A DNA stretch of 36,774 nt from Pegethrix bostrychoides GSE-TBD4-15B (GCA_019359155.1 JAHHHV010000029.1:1-36774); one strand, 5' to 3'. Positions 6,857 through 16,939 are shown, counted from the first letter of the stretch. Notes: generated from the letters alone by a model not told the origin. Numbers and translations are program-made.

Positions 6857-6905
6857 CTCTCATCTCAAGACAGTAAGACTCACAATAAGTTAGGCTGTAA
6901 TCATA
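6857..6905 (+). repeat. 49-bp repeat, copy B
   Basis: It matches 1168-1216 at 45 of 49 positions in the same orientation. Here it lies 133 bp before the giant gene. The sequence after it (6944-7036) reads as LLPDSDPISTTKIGSGIRHIS and then DDLEALEGRR before a stop at 7034-7036. This faintly recalls the TSLDPTGQGSTTTLGKL start of the small gene at 1233. It is probably a worn copy of that gene's front end, and it may still carry a promoter and leader for the cassette. Confidence 0.55.
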
Positions 6906-6943
6906 TCCATTCTGCTAAGACTTTTAGCACTCGCGATGCCTTG

Positions 6944-7036
6944 TTGCCCGACTCTGATCCCATTTCGACAACGAAGATCGGTAGCGGAATACGACACATA
7001 TCTGACGACTTAGAAGCACTCGAAGGTAGACGGTGA
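6944..7036 (+). pseudogene. Possible remnant of an STTTLG-family gene, upstream of the cassette
   Basis: The frame ending at the TGA at 7034-7036 carries LLPDSDPISTTKIGSGIRHIS and stops 1 nt before the ATG at 7038. It follows repeat copy B just as the gene at 1233 follows copy A, and the STT-x-x-x-G pattern is in the corresponding place. There is no ATG near its start; a TTG at 6944 is possible. It may be a short coupled leader or a gene remnant. Similarity is weak, so this is tentative. Confidence 0.25.
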
Positions 7037-7037
7037 G

Positions 7038-10000
7038 ATGGGCAATGACAATCAGGTAGAGATTCAGTTTCGGCTAAATATCGAAAACTTCAGACAGGAT
7101 TTGTCTGAAGCTGAGAATTTAACGAAACAGAGTGTCACTAAGATTGCAGAAACTGCTGAGTCCGTTTCTTCTCCTCAGAATCAGGGGTCTGTTGCGGAGA
7201 TTCTAGGGCCAGGGCAAAGCCCTTATGTGGAACGTCCAGCTTTAAACATCCCAGCACCTGAGCCGCAATCGGAGAACCCTGCAAAAATTATTGAACCGGG
7301 TGCAGCAGCAGCAACTACGCGGCCAGCGCCGCCATTCCCTGGCACTGCGCCCGATAGTAGTCCGATTGGAAGCGTCCCCGCAGCACAGAACCCTGCACAC
7401 AAAATCATTCCGCCACCGCCAGAGCAAGAGACGGAGAAGCAAAGCCCTTCTCTTGCTTCAATCCGGGCGCAAGTCGAGCAGGTTAAGCAGTATGGACAAA
7501 ATGCGCCAGATGTGGCCGTGGCGCAAGTCCAGAAGCTGCAATCTGCGGCAGTCAAAGAAGCCGTCAAGAATCCTGAAGAGGCAAAAGCATATCAGGAGTT
7601 AATTGATGAACTGAAGAATCTTGCTGGAGTTTACAGGCAAGAAGCCAAGCAGTCCAAGGGCGGCGGCAGTGACGAGTTCCATGCGCTAAGAGAAGAGGTA
7701 AAAACAACCCGGCAAGTCAAATCTGCACCTGAGCGAGACAGTAGTTCAACAGAAAAGCTGGTGGGGCGTGTTGGTGGAAAAGAAGATCGCGCAGAGAAAC
7801 CTCGCGCGCAGGAGCAAGGCGCTGACGAGGGCGGGTTCAATAAGCTGATGAAATTCCTCAACGTGGCAGCAATTGCTGGCGTTGCAGGGAAGTCAGCAAG
7901 TGACGTTAGCCAAGGCAATTATTTGGGTGCTGCTGGCGGGCTGGCAGGCGGAGCTGCGGGTGCACTCTTAGCGCCGTTCACGGGGGGCATGTCCATCGGC
8001 ATTGGCGCTGGCATTGGTAACATGATCGGCGGTGCTGCTGACGGCTATATCAAACAAGCAGATCAAGCGCGGCAATATCAGGTCAAAGCGTCTGATATTG
8101 CGACTCGATTCGGGGGGCTGAGCGATGAGAACCTGAAGCCATTAGAGATCCAGCAGGCGGCTGCATGGTCGTCTAAGGGGTCAACGGCTGAAGAGTCGTT
8201 GCAGATGGTCGATCAGCTGCGCGACAAGCATGTAATCGGCAAGGTTGGGGAAGAAGAACAGCAGCTAGTCAAGGCACTGCAAGAGCTTTCACGCGCCACT
8301 GGCCAGAATACTGATGCGATGGTCAATCAGTATGCCTCCTATAGCGCGGCGGGCGGTGAGGGTGATGGCGCTGAGTATATGGCGCAGATGGTTGGTGGTG
8401 CTGTCAAGGCAGGGATGGAAAACAACCTGCAACAGTATGCCGAGCAAATGAATTCAGCTCGCAGTCAGGTTGTCCAGTCTGTTGGAACTGCCGATAAAGA
8501 CGATAAAGCGCTGAAGATGATTCAGTCGGTTTCGGCGATGCTAACTGGCGGCAAAAATGACACGTCTGAGTTTCTGCGAGAGAACGCAGGGATGTCTCAG
8601 GCGGCAATGTCCAACTTCCTGTCTACTGGAGGGGCAAAATCATATAGCTACGACTCTGTAGCGATGCAGATCTCAGGTATCGAGCGTAGTCAGACGGATG
8701 AAGTGTTCATTACGCCAGAGCGGAAACTGAAGAACGCTGCAATGCGGATGGATAAGACGCTGGATGATACCGTGTTCTCCCAGTCTGGCCTGAATATCTT
8801 GGGAATGAATGAGGGTCAGCTCAAAGAGCGTATGGCTCAAGATCCGAATTACCTTGAGAATGTCATGTCGTCTGAGAATCCAGACACACAGCAGGCAGCG
8901 GCGTTACAGGATCTAATCAAGACGAATTTCAAGGGCAACTATGGTCGCGATATGACCGTAGAGGATCGGCAGGTTTTTACGCAACTTGCTGGCGCTAAAG
9001 CTGCAAACAATGGCGAACTCTCAATTGACGCTATAGGTGCTGACGGCAAAACTGTTCAGCAGATGCTTGAGACACAAGGGATGTCTGAGGCGGAAAAGAC
9101 GAAAGAGTTAGAGGCGGAACGGTCAAAACTCACCATCCAAGCGCTTGACCATCTGACGACAGCGCTGAACACGATGGACGAGACGACCAATCAACTGCTA
9201 GGCGATGTCAATACATTCCTGGAGCAGAACCCGCAAATCATTGAGGGGTTGAATTCCATTTTGGGGCATCTACCAGACTTGATTGATTGGCTTGGCAATC
9301 TGGTCACAGACAAAATTCCGGGGTTGATCGGCTCTCTGACCGGCATGACCAAAACCGTGACAGACTTCAGCGGAGTATTCATTAAAGGTGTTGCTGATTT
9401 CTCGAAAGGGATCATTGATGGGGTCATGCAATTCGGCGGAGTTATAGGCAAATTTGGCGCAGACCTTGGATCAACGCTAGTTAAAGCGATCATGGGCTTT
9501 GGCGAGTTTTTGTCTAAGGGGTTGGATGGAATTGCCACTATTTTCCAAAATACGCCTGGGCTGAAAAGTGTTGGCGACACGATGAAGGCTGGCGGTAACG
9601 CGATCGGCGGTGTCATGGATGGACTGGGACAACTCGGCCAGAATGCTGCAAATATGGCGGGTGGCATTGCCAATAATATTATGGGCGGCAGCGCTCAAGC
9701 AGCAGCTGCGCCATCTGGGGGAAGTGGTGCAAAAGACGACTGGGCTAGTGAAGGGAAACCTCCCGCTAGCGCTCCATCTGTAGTAAGTAGCAATGGAGTC
9801 CCCGCCAATGCTACCAAGATAAGCAATGAGGAGCTTTACCAGCTTGCAGCAATCTCAAATCTGGAAGCCACGACAAAAATGGGGCGGGTTGACGTTGCTC
9901 AATCTATTTTCAATCGTGTCAATTCTGGCAACTACGGCGATAGCGTCACTGACGTAATTTTCGCAGAAGGTCAATACGAACCAATGTTCGGGCATGACCG

Positions 10001-13000
10001 CTCTGAAATCACAGACAGAGCAAGTGCGGCAAAATTCCTAGCGCAAAATCGCGGGATGTCCGAGGAAGAAGCGCTGACGCGATTGGATGAAACAGTCGGC
10101 ATGTTTGGCGAATCTTCAATCATGAAGAATGCTGCTGATCACGTCGGCGGGCGGACTGAATTCAAAGGTACAACGATGTACCAGCATAGAGTGGCCGCTG
10201 AAGATCCACTCAGGTCAGACGGTGAGAACTTCTTTCATATCGGGGGCGGGCAAACTCAATCCGATTTGGAAAAATGGCATAGCCAAGCGCCTACAGCGAT
10301 CGTTGGCGAAGATGTTGACCTGTCCAAGATTCAAGCAAAAGCGGGACAGGCTAGTGCCGCTGCGGACGCGCAATATCATGACACTCCACCTGCGGGGGTT
10401 TCGGCCACTCCAAACTTTAGGACTTTCAAATTTGAACCGGGTGACGTTGTTCATGCCTACCAGGCCAATAGCATCCCCTTTGGCTCAATAGGCGCAGCAT
10501 ACCCAGGCAAGGGCGTAGAGAAAAGTCCGGCACGTCACGAGCAGCAAAAGCAGGCAGTCAATAGCACCGAAAGTAGCCTTGACCATATCTTGTCAGTTCT
10601 CCAATCAGTATCCGGCAATAAATCTGAGAAGCCAGCATCTCTAGAAGATTTTGCGATGAAGCTCGGCTCTCCCATGTTTGGGAATGCTTCTGCCGTGACT
10701 GAACAATCTGCTGCTGTAACTGGTGGGGCGACTACTCCCGTTAGTTCAATCGCACCGCCTTACGAAACAGGGCGCGTGATGGGTGAGCCGCATGGGGAAA
10801 AGCCGACACAATCTCAGCAGTCGGGCGCTCCAGCCGTATTCACGGCACTGCTAGAAGAGGTTAAAAAGATCAGTGCATGGCTGCTGGATGGCAGGAAATC
10901 GGCCACTGAAGCTGTGCAAATCAAAGCGGCAGCGCCTGAAGTTCAGAAAACTCAGATCGAGGCAGTTCTGCCCAAGCCGGAAGAGAAGAAGGGAGAAAAA
11001 GGCAAAGATGGCGCTGTTACGACTGGCGGCGTTCTTTCTGGTGGCGGGAAGCCCACGGCATCTCAACAAGCTGCGGCTGGTGCAGTTACGGGCAGCGCAG
11101 ATCCGGGGTTTGAGTCGGGGATCTTTACCGCGCCGCAATCAAACAATGGCGGTTCTGCTGACTACCATATCGATCAGAAGTTCGATCGCGGCCTGGGAAT
11201 GCAGAAGATCGTCGGGATGTTTGACCAGATGGCTCAGCAGTACGACAAACAGGGTCGAAAGATTGAGTTTTCAAACAATAGCGTTGCCGGACAGGTCTAC
11301 GACTCCAAGGCTTCATTTGAGAAGAAAAAAGCGCTTCTGGAATCTGCATTTGAAGCGCACGGGGAGCACAGCGCATCAAGAGATGATGCCAACAATGTCC
11401 ATTCGATTGATTACTATGTTCCACAAAAAGACAAAGATCGGTTTGACAAGTCTGCCGAAAACGTCAACATGCTGCTGCCAACGATTCAAGGGGCCAAGCT
11501 TGAATATGCGTCAGGCGGCAATTATGGCAACTATGTGATCATGAAGGATGCTCAGGGTAAATACCTGATGCAGATGGGTCATGGAAATGACAGTAAGGCT
11601 TTACCTGGCAATAGAACGATAACTGGAGCGCCTGCCACTGCTGCGAAGCCTGCCGCTGCGCCTGCCAAAGATGACTGGGCAAACGAGCATCAAGCCGCAC
11701 CTGCCAACATCACAGGCGGGGCTGCACCTGCGCCTGGTGTGGGTGATGACAAACTGTTTGGCGGTGGATCTGCTAGCCTTGCTGCCAAAATCATCGGCAT
11801 GTCCGAAGGAAACCGCGATGAGTCGGGCGGCTTCCGAGAGTCTTATTACGGGCATTCAGATCCGGGCAATGGCGCGGCAAATACAGGCTCGTTCAGCGCA
11901 CAGCAGGGCATGGCTCCAGAAGAAGCCGACAAGCACTGGAACGCCAAGCTGAAAGAGCAAAAGGCAGTATTCCAGCAGCGAGCAAAACAAGCAGGCGTAG
12001 ATCCGAACGATTCGCGCCTGTTGATGAATTACCTGGATCTTTATGTCCAGTCTCCGCTGGCTGCTTCAGATAAAGGCGGTTTTCTGGATCAGCTTTCGAC
12101 CATTAAGGAGAAGGGCGTTAGCGATGAGTCGATCCTGGATGCGCGGGTCGCATCTTACTACAACCCTGACACTGGCAGGCTTGACGCGCCGGGGCTAGGC
12201 AATGATGAAGGCCGGGTTCGCAAAGACCAGGCACGGCGACAGGCTGAACTGAATGCAGGTATCAAAGTTCACTTGGGCGGTAATGTGGCGAATTCCGCCC
12301 CTGCTGCAACGCCGGATGTCGTTGCCACACAGCCCACGGCAGGAGGTTCACCCCAGGCGAGTGAATCTCCTGCATCTGAAACTGCGCCAGTGAGTAGCTC
12401 TACCGGTGGGAGTGATTCTGCGCTAAGCAGTAGCCGTGAGACGCTGGTCGGAATCCTCCACGAGGTGCGCCGCATTGCAGACTTCATCATTCTGGGTAAG
12501 ACGCTTGGTAGTGAGCGTCAGATGGGCGAGGGCATTGTGGATCATAAGCGTAATGTCTCCAGAAGAACAGACAGGGCATTCTCTGACAGCGTTTTTGATG
12601 GTGCGGGTAAAGTCGGCGGGCTAAGCGCAACCGCTGGATTGTCCAACACGGTTAGCGTCACAGACGCAAGCCAAAGCAATCTAGATAAAGTGATTGGCAC
12701 GTATGAGGCGGCGCAGGGCAGCGATGCAGGCAAGTTTGCTCAGTCGTTGGGCATCCAAAGTCAATCCCCAGAACCAGCCATGTCTGGCGCAACCCCTGAA
12801 GGCGCTCCGGCTCCCGACACAAACAAGATTGGCAAATTCTATGAGTCCGTTCAAGGCGGAATTGGAGGATTCCTAAGTAATCTTGGGTTTGGCAGTAAAC
12901 CTGAAGCCAAAGTCATCCCGACTCAGCCGGATCAGTATGAGCTGAACTCTATCGAGAAGGCTCTAGGGGGAGGGTTTGTCGGCAAAGCGGGCGGCAAGCT

Positions 13001-14498
13001 GCTAGAGCCAAGCAAGAAGGCAGGATCTGCAATTGATTCAGCAGGGCTGTATGACGCAAGCGGACAAGCTCTTGGTGCATTCGTCAAAGAATTAGGATTA
13101 GACGGCAACGCTCACAAGCTAGGTGCTGCTGGGATGATGACGGCTGGCGCTGGTGATTTTACAACACCAGAAGACCTGGACTTGCCAGAACGCGATGTCC
13201 CACAGGATGAAGACTTTTTCACCACCCTGAAGCGACGTGGACGCGGGCGCAAAACGAAGAATAAAGCGACGTTGACTAAACTGGGCGCTGACTTTGGGGG
13301 CAAACCCACGCTGAAGACAGACCCATCTGAATTTGGCGCAATGGCCGAACTTGGCGACTTTAGCGGCGTGGCAAAAGTGGATCTAGGTCTTGATCCAAAG
13401 ATTGACGTTGACAGCGTTGGGCAGTTCTATGATGGCGTGCAAGGTGATGACTTAAGTAAGTTCGTGGGGGCAGGTTCCCCAAAACCTGATCGTGATTCTG
13501 GCCTTGATAAAGTTGGCGGGTTTTATGACGCGCTAGATGGCGATGCCGCCACTTTCGCACAAAGCGTATATCCTCTAAAAGATGGGAGTGTTGGGCAAAC
13601 ACAAATGGGCGGGCTTAAAGCCACGCCTGCTGACTTTGACGTTGCGAAACTCGGCGATTTTACCGGGGCAGCAACATCACCCGACTTACTTGCAGCCCAG
13701 CCGGAGACTGACGCGCTGAAAGCTGCGGGATTGGACGAGAGCAGTGAAACGCTAGACGGGTTTTTGAAAACAGTGCAGCCAAAGGCCGAAAGCAAGGCCG
13801 AGTTGGCTAAAGATGGGTTGGTGCCCACTCAGCCTAATTCGCAAGATCAGGGCGCAGCGATGCGTTCAGATCCCAACCCAACGGTTGGAGACAATTTACT
13901 CGGAACGCAGGTCGCGGCAGTCGAACAAACGGAAGATCAGAAACAATCCGGACTGCTCCAAAAAATACTGGACGTGCTAACCAGCATGGCAACAAAAATG
14001 CTCGGCAGTACGCCAACGATGACGGCGCAACCTGCGGACTATGCGCTTAACGATGGGATGCCGTTTAAGGATGATGGCGCATTTTACAAAGCGGTTAGCG
14101 GCAGCGTCGATGATTTTATCAAAGCTGTCACCGAGAAGCCTGCACCAGAGTTCGGCTTTGCCAAACTGCCCATACAGCCTGAAGGTTCACCAGCGTATCG
14201 TGACCATGAGAATGTCAAAGGCAAAGGCCGCAGCATCGTAGACCGTGTGGCTGACGGCGACATGAAAGTGGAGGGACTTGACCTAAAGGGGATCTCCCCC
14301 GGCGGCGCAAATCGTGGGTCAATGCCGCAAATGAACGTCGTGGTTCATGTCACAGTGGCAGGTGAAGGCAGCAAGGAACAGGCTCGTGATGGCGCGAAAG
14401 AGGGCGTGCTGGCCGCTCATGACGAATTCTTGGCTCGATGGGAAAAAGGTGTTACAGATCCGCGCAATCACCCACGGATGAGAACTGGGATTCATTAA
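7038..14498 (+). CDS. Giant tape-measure-like protein with three wall-hydrolase-like domains
   Basis: The product has 2486 residues. A Pro/Ala-rich region (about 45-140) is followed by helices. A glycine-rich hydrophobic block (about 275-340, GLAGGAAGALLAPFTGG) and a second block (about 735-840) resemble the membrane-active parts of phage tape measure proteins. A SleB/CwlJ-like domain is at about 929-1071 (LAAISNLEATTKMG, IFNRVNSGNYGDSVTDVIF). A degenerate M23-like part is at about 1375-1520 (GGNYGNYVIMKDAQGKYLMQ). A lysozyme-like domain is at about 1575-1745 (MSEGNRDESGGFRESYYGHS, DPGNGAANTGSF). The last 600 residues hold degenerate repeats of the type DKVGxFYDAxxGD. The assignment is inferred from architecture and from the hub-like gene 2 nt downstream. 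No host-range motif or transmembrane signal peptide is seen at the start. Confidence 0.65.
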   Translation: MGNDNQVEIQFRLNIENFRQDLSEAENLTKQSVTKIAETAESVSSPQNQGSVAEILGPGQSPYVERPALNIPAPEPQSENPAKIIEPGAAAATTRPAPPFPGTAPDSSPIGSVPAAQNPAHKIIPPPPEQETEKQSPSLASIRAQVEQVKQYGQNAPDVAVAQVQKLQSAAVKEAVKNPEEAKAYQELIDELKNLAGVYRQEAKQSKGGGSDEFHALREEVKTTRQVKSAPERDSSSTEKLVGRVGGKEDRAEKPRAQEQGADEGGFNKLMKFLNVAAIAGVAGKSASDVSQGNYLGAAGGLAGGAAGALLAPFTGGMSIGIGAGIGNMIGGAADGYIKQADQARQYQVKASDIATRFGGLSDENLKPLEIQQAAAWSSKGSTAEESLQMVDQLRDKHVIGKVGEEEQQLVKALQELSRATGQNTDAMVNQYASYSAAGGEGDGAEYMAQMVGGAVKAGMENNLQQYAEQMNSARSQVVQSVGTADKDDKALKMIQSVSAMLTGGKNDTSEFLRENAGMSQAAMSNFLSTGGAKSYSYDSVAMQISGIERSQTDEVFITPERKLKNAAMRMDKTLDDTVFSQSGLNILGMNEGQLKERMAQDPNYLENVMSSENPDTQQAAALQDLIKTNFKGNYGRDMTVEDRQVFTQLAGAKAANNGELSIDAIGADGKTVQQMLETQGMSEAEKTKELEAERSKLTIQALDHLTTALNTMDETTNQLLGDVNTFLEQNPQIIEGLNSILGHLPDLIDWLGNLVTDKIPGLIGSLTGMTKTVTDFSGVFIKGVADFSKGIIDGVMQFGGVIGKFGADLGSTLVKAIMGFGEFLSKGLDGIATIFQNTPGLKSVGDTMKAGGNAIGGVMDGLGQLGQNAANMAGGIANNIMGGSAQAAAAPSGGSGAKDDWASEGKPPASAPSVVSSNGVPANATKISNEELYQLAAISNLEATTKMGRVDVAQSIFNRVNSGNYGDSVTDVIFAEGQYEPMFGHDRSEITDRASAAKFLAQNRGMSEEEALTRLDETVGMFGESSIMKNAADHVGGRTEFKGTTMYQHRVAAEDPLRSDGENFFHIGGGQTQSDLEKWHSQAPTAIVGEDVDLSKIQAKAGQASAAADAQYHDTPPAGVSATPNFRTFKFEPGDVVHAYQANSIPFGSIGAAYPGKGVEKSPARHEQQKQAVNSTESSLDHILSVLQSVSGNKSEKPASLEDFAMKLGSPMFGNASAVTEQSAAVTGGATTPVSSIAPPYETGRVMGEPHGEKPTQSQQSGAPAVFTALLEEVKKISAWLLDGRKSATEAVQIKAAAPEVQKTQIEAVLPKPEEKKGEKGKDGAVTTGGVLSGGGKPTASQQAAAGAVTGSADPGFESGIFTAPQSNNGGSADYHIDQKFDRGLGMQKIVGMFDQMAQQYDKQGRKIEFSNNSVAGQVYDSKASFEKKKALLESAFEAHGEHSASRDDANNVHSIDYYVPQKDKDRFDKSAENVNMLLPTIQGAKLEYASGGNYGNYVIMKDAQGKYLMQMGHGNDSKALPGNRTITGAPATAAKPAAAPAKDDWANEHQAAPANITGGAAPAPGVGDDKLFGGGSASLAAKIIGMSEGNRDESGGFRESYYGHSDPGNGAANTGSFSAQQGMAPEEADKHWNAKLKEQKAVFQQRAKQAGVDPNDSRLLMNYLDLYVQSPLAASDKGGFLDQLSTIKEKGVSDESILDARVASYYNPDTGRLDAPGLGNDEGRVRKDQARRQAELNAGIKVHLGGNVANSAPAATPDVVATQPTAGGSPQASESPASETAPVSSSTGGSDSALSSSRETLVGILHEVRRIADFIILGKTLGSERQMGEGIVDHKRNVSRRTDRAFSDSVFDGAGKVGGLSATAGLSNTVSVTDASQSNLDKVIGTYEAAQGSDAGKFAQSLGIQSQSPEPAMSGATPEGAPAPDTNKIGKFYESVQGGIGGFLSNLGFGSKPEAKVIPTQPDQYELNSIEKALGGGFVGKAGGKLLEPSKKAGSAIDSAGLYDASGQALGAFVKELGLDGNAHKLGAAGMMTAGAGDFTTPEDLDLPERDVPQDEDFFTTLKRRGRGRKTKNKATLTKLGADFGGKPTLKTDPSEFGAMAELGDFSGVAKVDLGLDPKIDVDSVGQFYDGVQGDDLSKFVGAGSPKPDRDSGLDKVGGFYDALDGDAATFAQSVYPLKDGSVGQTQMGGLKATPADFDVAKLGDFTGAATSPDLLAAQPETDALKAAGLDESSETLDGFLKTVQPKAESKAELAKDGLVPTQPNSQDQGAAMRSDPNPTVGDNLLGTQVAAVEQTEDQKQSGLLQKILDVLTSMATKMLGSTPTMTAQPADYALNDGMPFKDDGAFYKAVSGSVDDFIKAVTEKPAPEFGFAKLPIQPEGSPAYRDHENVKGKGRSIVDRVADGDMKVEGLDLKGISPGGANRGSMPQMNVVVHVTVAGEGSKEQARDGAKEGVLAAHDEFLARWEKGVTDPRNHPRMRTGIH

Positions 14499-14500
14499 AG

Positions 14501-16939
14501 ATGGTTTTAACGGTAGGAACATACGCACCACCGATGATCGTCTCGGATATCCGACCGGGCGACATGGAACATCCTGCGGGTAAAGGGTTGATCCAATTTC
14601 AGCTTAGAATTCTAACCCGGCTTGGCGAGGTGGTTCTTGACTTTGGGGAGTTTCAAGATCTGATTTCGTATCGCGACTCTTTGTCGGCTGAGGCAGCGTC
14701 GGGCACATTCACTTTCAGGATGCGGGCAAGCCTCTGCAACCAAAACCTGCTCAAAAAAGTACATCCTGGACTGGTAATGGAGGCTTACTGCGCTCGTAAC
14801 GCTGATGCGTTGCAGGGCGTGATTCGAGATCCATCCAAGATTGAACGGGTTGAGACTGCGCCGGAAGGTGAGGGCGCGGAGGGACTGCAAGACCCAGATG
14901 TTGGCATTATCGCCCCAGTGGAGGATGCCTACCTAGACAAAGCTCCGCACCTGCTGATCCGTGGTGTGATTACTGACTATGGCCGCAGTTCCGAAGGCGG
15001 GGAGACAAGCCTGTATGTGACGGGCGAAAGCTACGGAAAGATCTATAAAGACTCGTATGTGCTGACAGATCTGAATACACCAGAGACGATAGGTGTTTCG
15101 CAGAGATCTCTTGAGATCCGGCAGACAGCGACAGTAACGATGGGCGCTGCTATTCTCTACTATCGAATCCTGCGTGACTGGGTAGAGAACTTCTGGGGGG
15201 AGCCGACAGGATGGGAGGCTAGAACAAGGCCGCTGCCATTCCCGCCCAACTATTTAGCCAGGATAAACAACGAAGGCTCTGCATGGTCGAACCTTCAATA
15301 CCTTGCGGTAGAAGGCTTCTTCCACATGTTCGTGGATCACACAGGCGCAATCGTCTGGGAGAAACTACCTTATTCGTCGCGTTCGCAGGCATTAGTGCCG
15401 GGTCGGAATTGGGAAGACCTGCCGATGATCGAGATGCCGTCCTGGAAAATCCTTAGCTGGTCAGATCGCTTGTCAGAGCAAGGTATTACCAATTTCTTGC
15501 GTGTCACATCAAGCCAACAGGGGAATAGCGGCGGGCAGGAAAGAGCGGCAATGGCATCCTGCATTTATAACCTTGGCTCAATCAAGCAGTATGGCGGGCC
15601 AACCAAACGTGAGTTGATGGTGCCAATCGGCATCCTCGAAAAAGATAATTGGTATACCTCGCCAGATCGCCGCAATCAGCAGGCAACCAATAACACGCTG
15701 ACCGACTACATAGCGCTTGAGTCGATCCGTTGGTTTGACCGCCCGGTGCAGCGAGTCGGCATTACAGCGCGGGGTGAGTCAGCTTGGCGTGTTCATACGC
15801 GCATCTCGCTCAAAGAAGATTGGCATTGCCCAGACGCAGAACCAGCTGAATACTATGTTGTCTCCAGGACACATCAGATCGACATACAGCGAGGCTCATG
15901 GATATCAACGCTTGAATTGCTGAGAGACAGGAGAGAGCGGTATTTAGGGCTTGGTGCAGGTTCAACAGCAGTCGTGAATAATCCAGCAGAGCCAGTTCCC
16001 CCTGTGATTCCGCCGCGCCAAACGGCAAGGCCAGTGCTGACGACGGATCAACTGCTCGACTTAGGCATAGACCTGACAGATGAGCTGAAGCGGCTGCTGG
16101 GCAACGAGCCGTACAGGCCGCTAGATGGCCTGCGGCGCATTACGTCTGGGATTGACATTGGGCGGATTCTAGGGATTAGCGAGTCTAAAGGCGGATTGCA
16201 GAATATTCCAGACCTTGACTTCCCTGACATCAACCTGGACGAGGAATATAACAACGGCGCAGATATCGAGGTTGAGGCGGATGACTACTGGTGGACAGAT
16301 CGCATGTCAGGAATGCGAATAATCAATATTGGCGGAGATCCGATTGCTTGGGGGCAGGCTCATGTTGCGGGAGCCGTGGGTGAGCCTGGGCCAGTTGCAA
16401 CGGTTGAACCAAATCCAACACCAGAGCCTGCACCAGTAGATCCGAATGCGCCGCCGCCTGCTGTTGTAACGCCAGATCCAACAGGTGTGGACTTTGAGCC
16501 AGTAGACAAAATCTATCGCGACAATCTAGAAGATGAGTCCCCGCCCGGTTCGTATGATTTCACGCTGGAGCGCAAAGGGAATGTGATCACGCCAATCCCT
16601 GCACCAGTAAACGGCACGATTGGTAGGTCTGAAGTATTGCCGGGATACGGGAATGTTGTCGAGGTGATCGGCGATGACGGCAACACCTGGTTCTTCGCCC
16701 ATATGGACTCGCGCGGTGTTCAACCGGGAGCAAGGATCACCAAAGGGCAAACGTTGGGGAATCAGGGCTGGACGGGCAAGATCTTCCCGCAAAACGAGAA
16801 TGGTTCGCATATTCATCTTGAAATATCCAATGCTCAAAAAGGCGCGGGCAATGCCTTTAACCGTGTGACAGATCGCAGTTACACAAGACCATTGGTAGAA
16901 AGCTATTTGCAGGGCGTACAGAATGGGAGGATTAACTGA
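14501..16939 (+). CDS. Baseplate-hub-like protein with a C-terminal M23 peptidase-like domain
   Basis: Starting at the ATG at 14501, 2 nt after the previous stop, the product is 812 residues. The first 370 residues (FGEFQDLISYRDSLSAEAAS, FTFRMRASLCNQNLLKKVHP, LLIRGVITDYGRSSEGGETS, LYVTGESYGKIYKDSYVLTD) read like a phage baseplate hub of the gpD/gp27 type. A Pro-rich linker (about 640-670) leads to an M23-like domain (about 684-790) with PIPAPVNGTI, PGYGNVVEVIG, FFAHMDSRG, G-x-x-I-x-KGQ-x-LG and the zinc-binding HIHLE. The usual first histidine ligand is not obvious; YDFT may supply the aspartate. It would cap a tail tip and cut peptidoglycan. It is tightly coupled to the giant gene and overlaps the next start by 1 nt. 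Confidence 0.65.
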   Translation: MVLTVGTYAPPMIVSDIRPGDMEHPAGKGLIQFQLRILTRLGEVVLDFGEFQDLISYRDSLSAEAASGTFTFRMRASLCNQNLLKKVHPGLVMEAYCARNADALQGVIRDPSKIERVETAPEGEGAEGLQDPDVGIIAPVEDAYLDKAPHLLIRGVITDYGRSSEGGETSLYVTGESYGKIYKDSYVLTDLNTPETIGVSQRSLEIRQTATVTMGAAILYYRILRDWVENFWGEPTGWEARTRPLPFPPNYLARINNEGSAWSNLQYLAVEGFFHMFVDHTGAIVWEKLPYSSRSQALVPGRNWEDLPMIEMPSWKILSWSDRLSEQGITNFLRVTSSQQGNSGGQERAAMASCIYNLGSIKQYGGPTKRELMVPIGILEKDNWYTSPDRRNQQATNNTLTDYIALESIRWFDRPVQRVGITARGESAWRVHTRISLKEDWHCPDAEPAEYYVVSRTHQIDIQRGSWISTLELLRDRRERYLGLGAGSTAVVNNPAEPVPPVIPPRQTARPVLTTDQLLDLGIDLTDELKRLLGNEPYRPLDGLRRITSGIDIGRILGISESKGGLQNIPDLDFPDINLDEEYNNGADIEVEADDYWWTDRMSGMRIINIGGDPIAWGQAHVAGAVGEPGPVATVEPNPTPEPAPVDPNAPPPAVVTPDPTGVDFEPVDKIYRDNLEDESPPGSYDFTLERKGNVITPIPAPVNGTIGRSEVLPGYGNVVEVIGDDGNTWFFAHMDSRGVQPGARITKGQTLGNQGWTGKIFPQNENGSHIHLEISNAQKGAGNAFNRVTDRSYTRPLVESYLQGVQNGRIN

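Noticed and set aside
6609-6863. A minus-strand frame of 84 residues starting within repeat copy B.
   Set aside because: It overlaps the end of the GIY-YIG-like gene by 60 bp. Copy A of the repeat gives a different, unrelated frame, so it is not conserved between copies.
10873-11538. Long second-frame and antisense open frames inside the giant gene (for example 221 residues at 10873-11538 and 160 residues at 9191-9673).
   Set aside because: They are by-products of the giant gene's codon use; they lack ribosome binding sites and recognisable domains.
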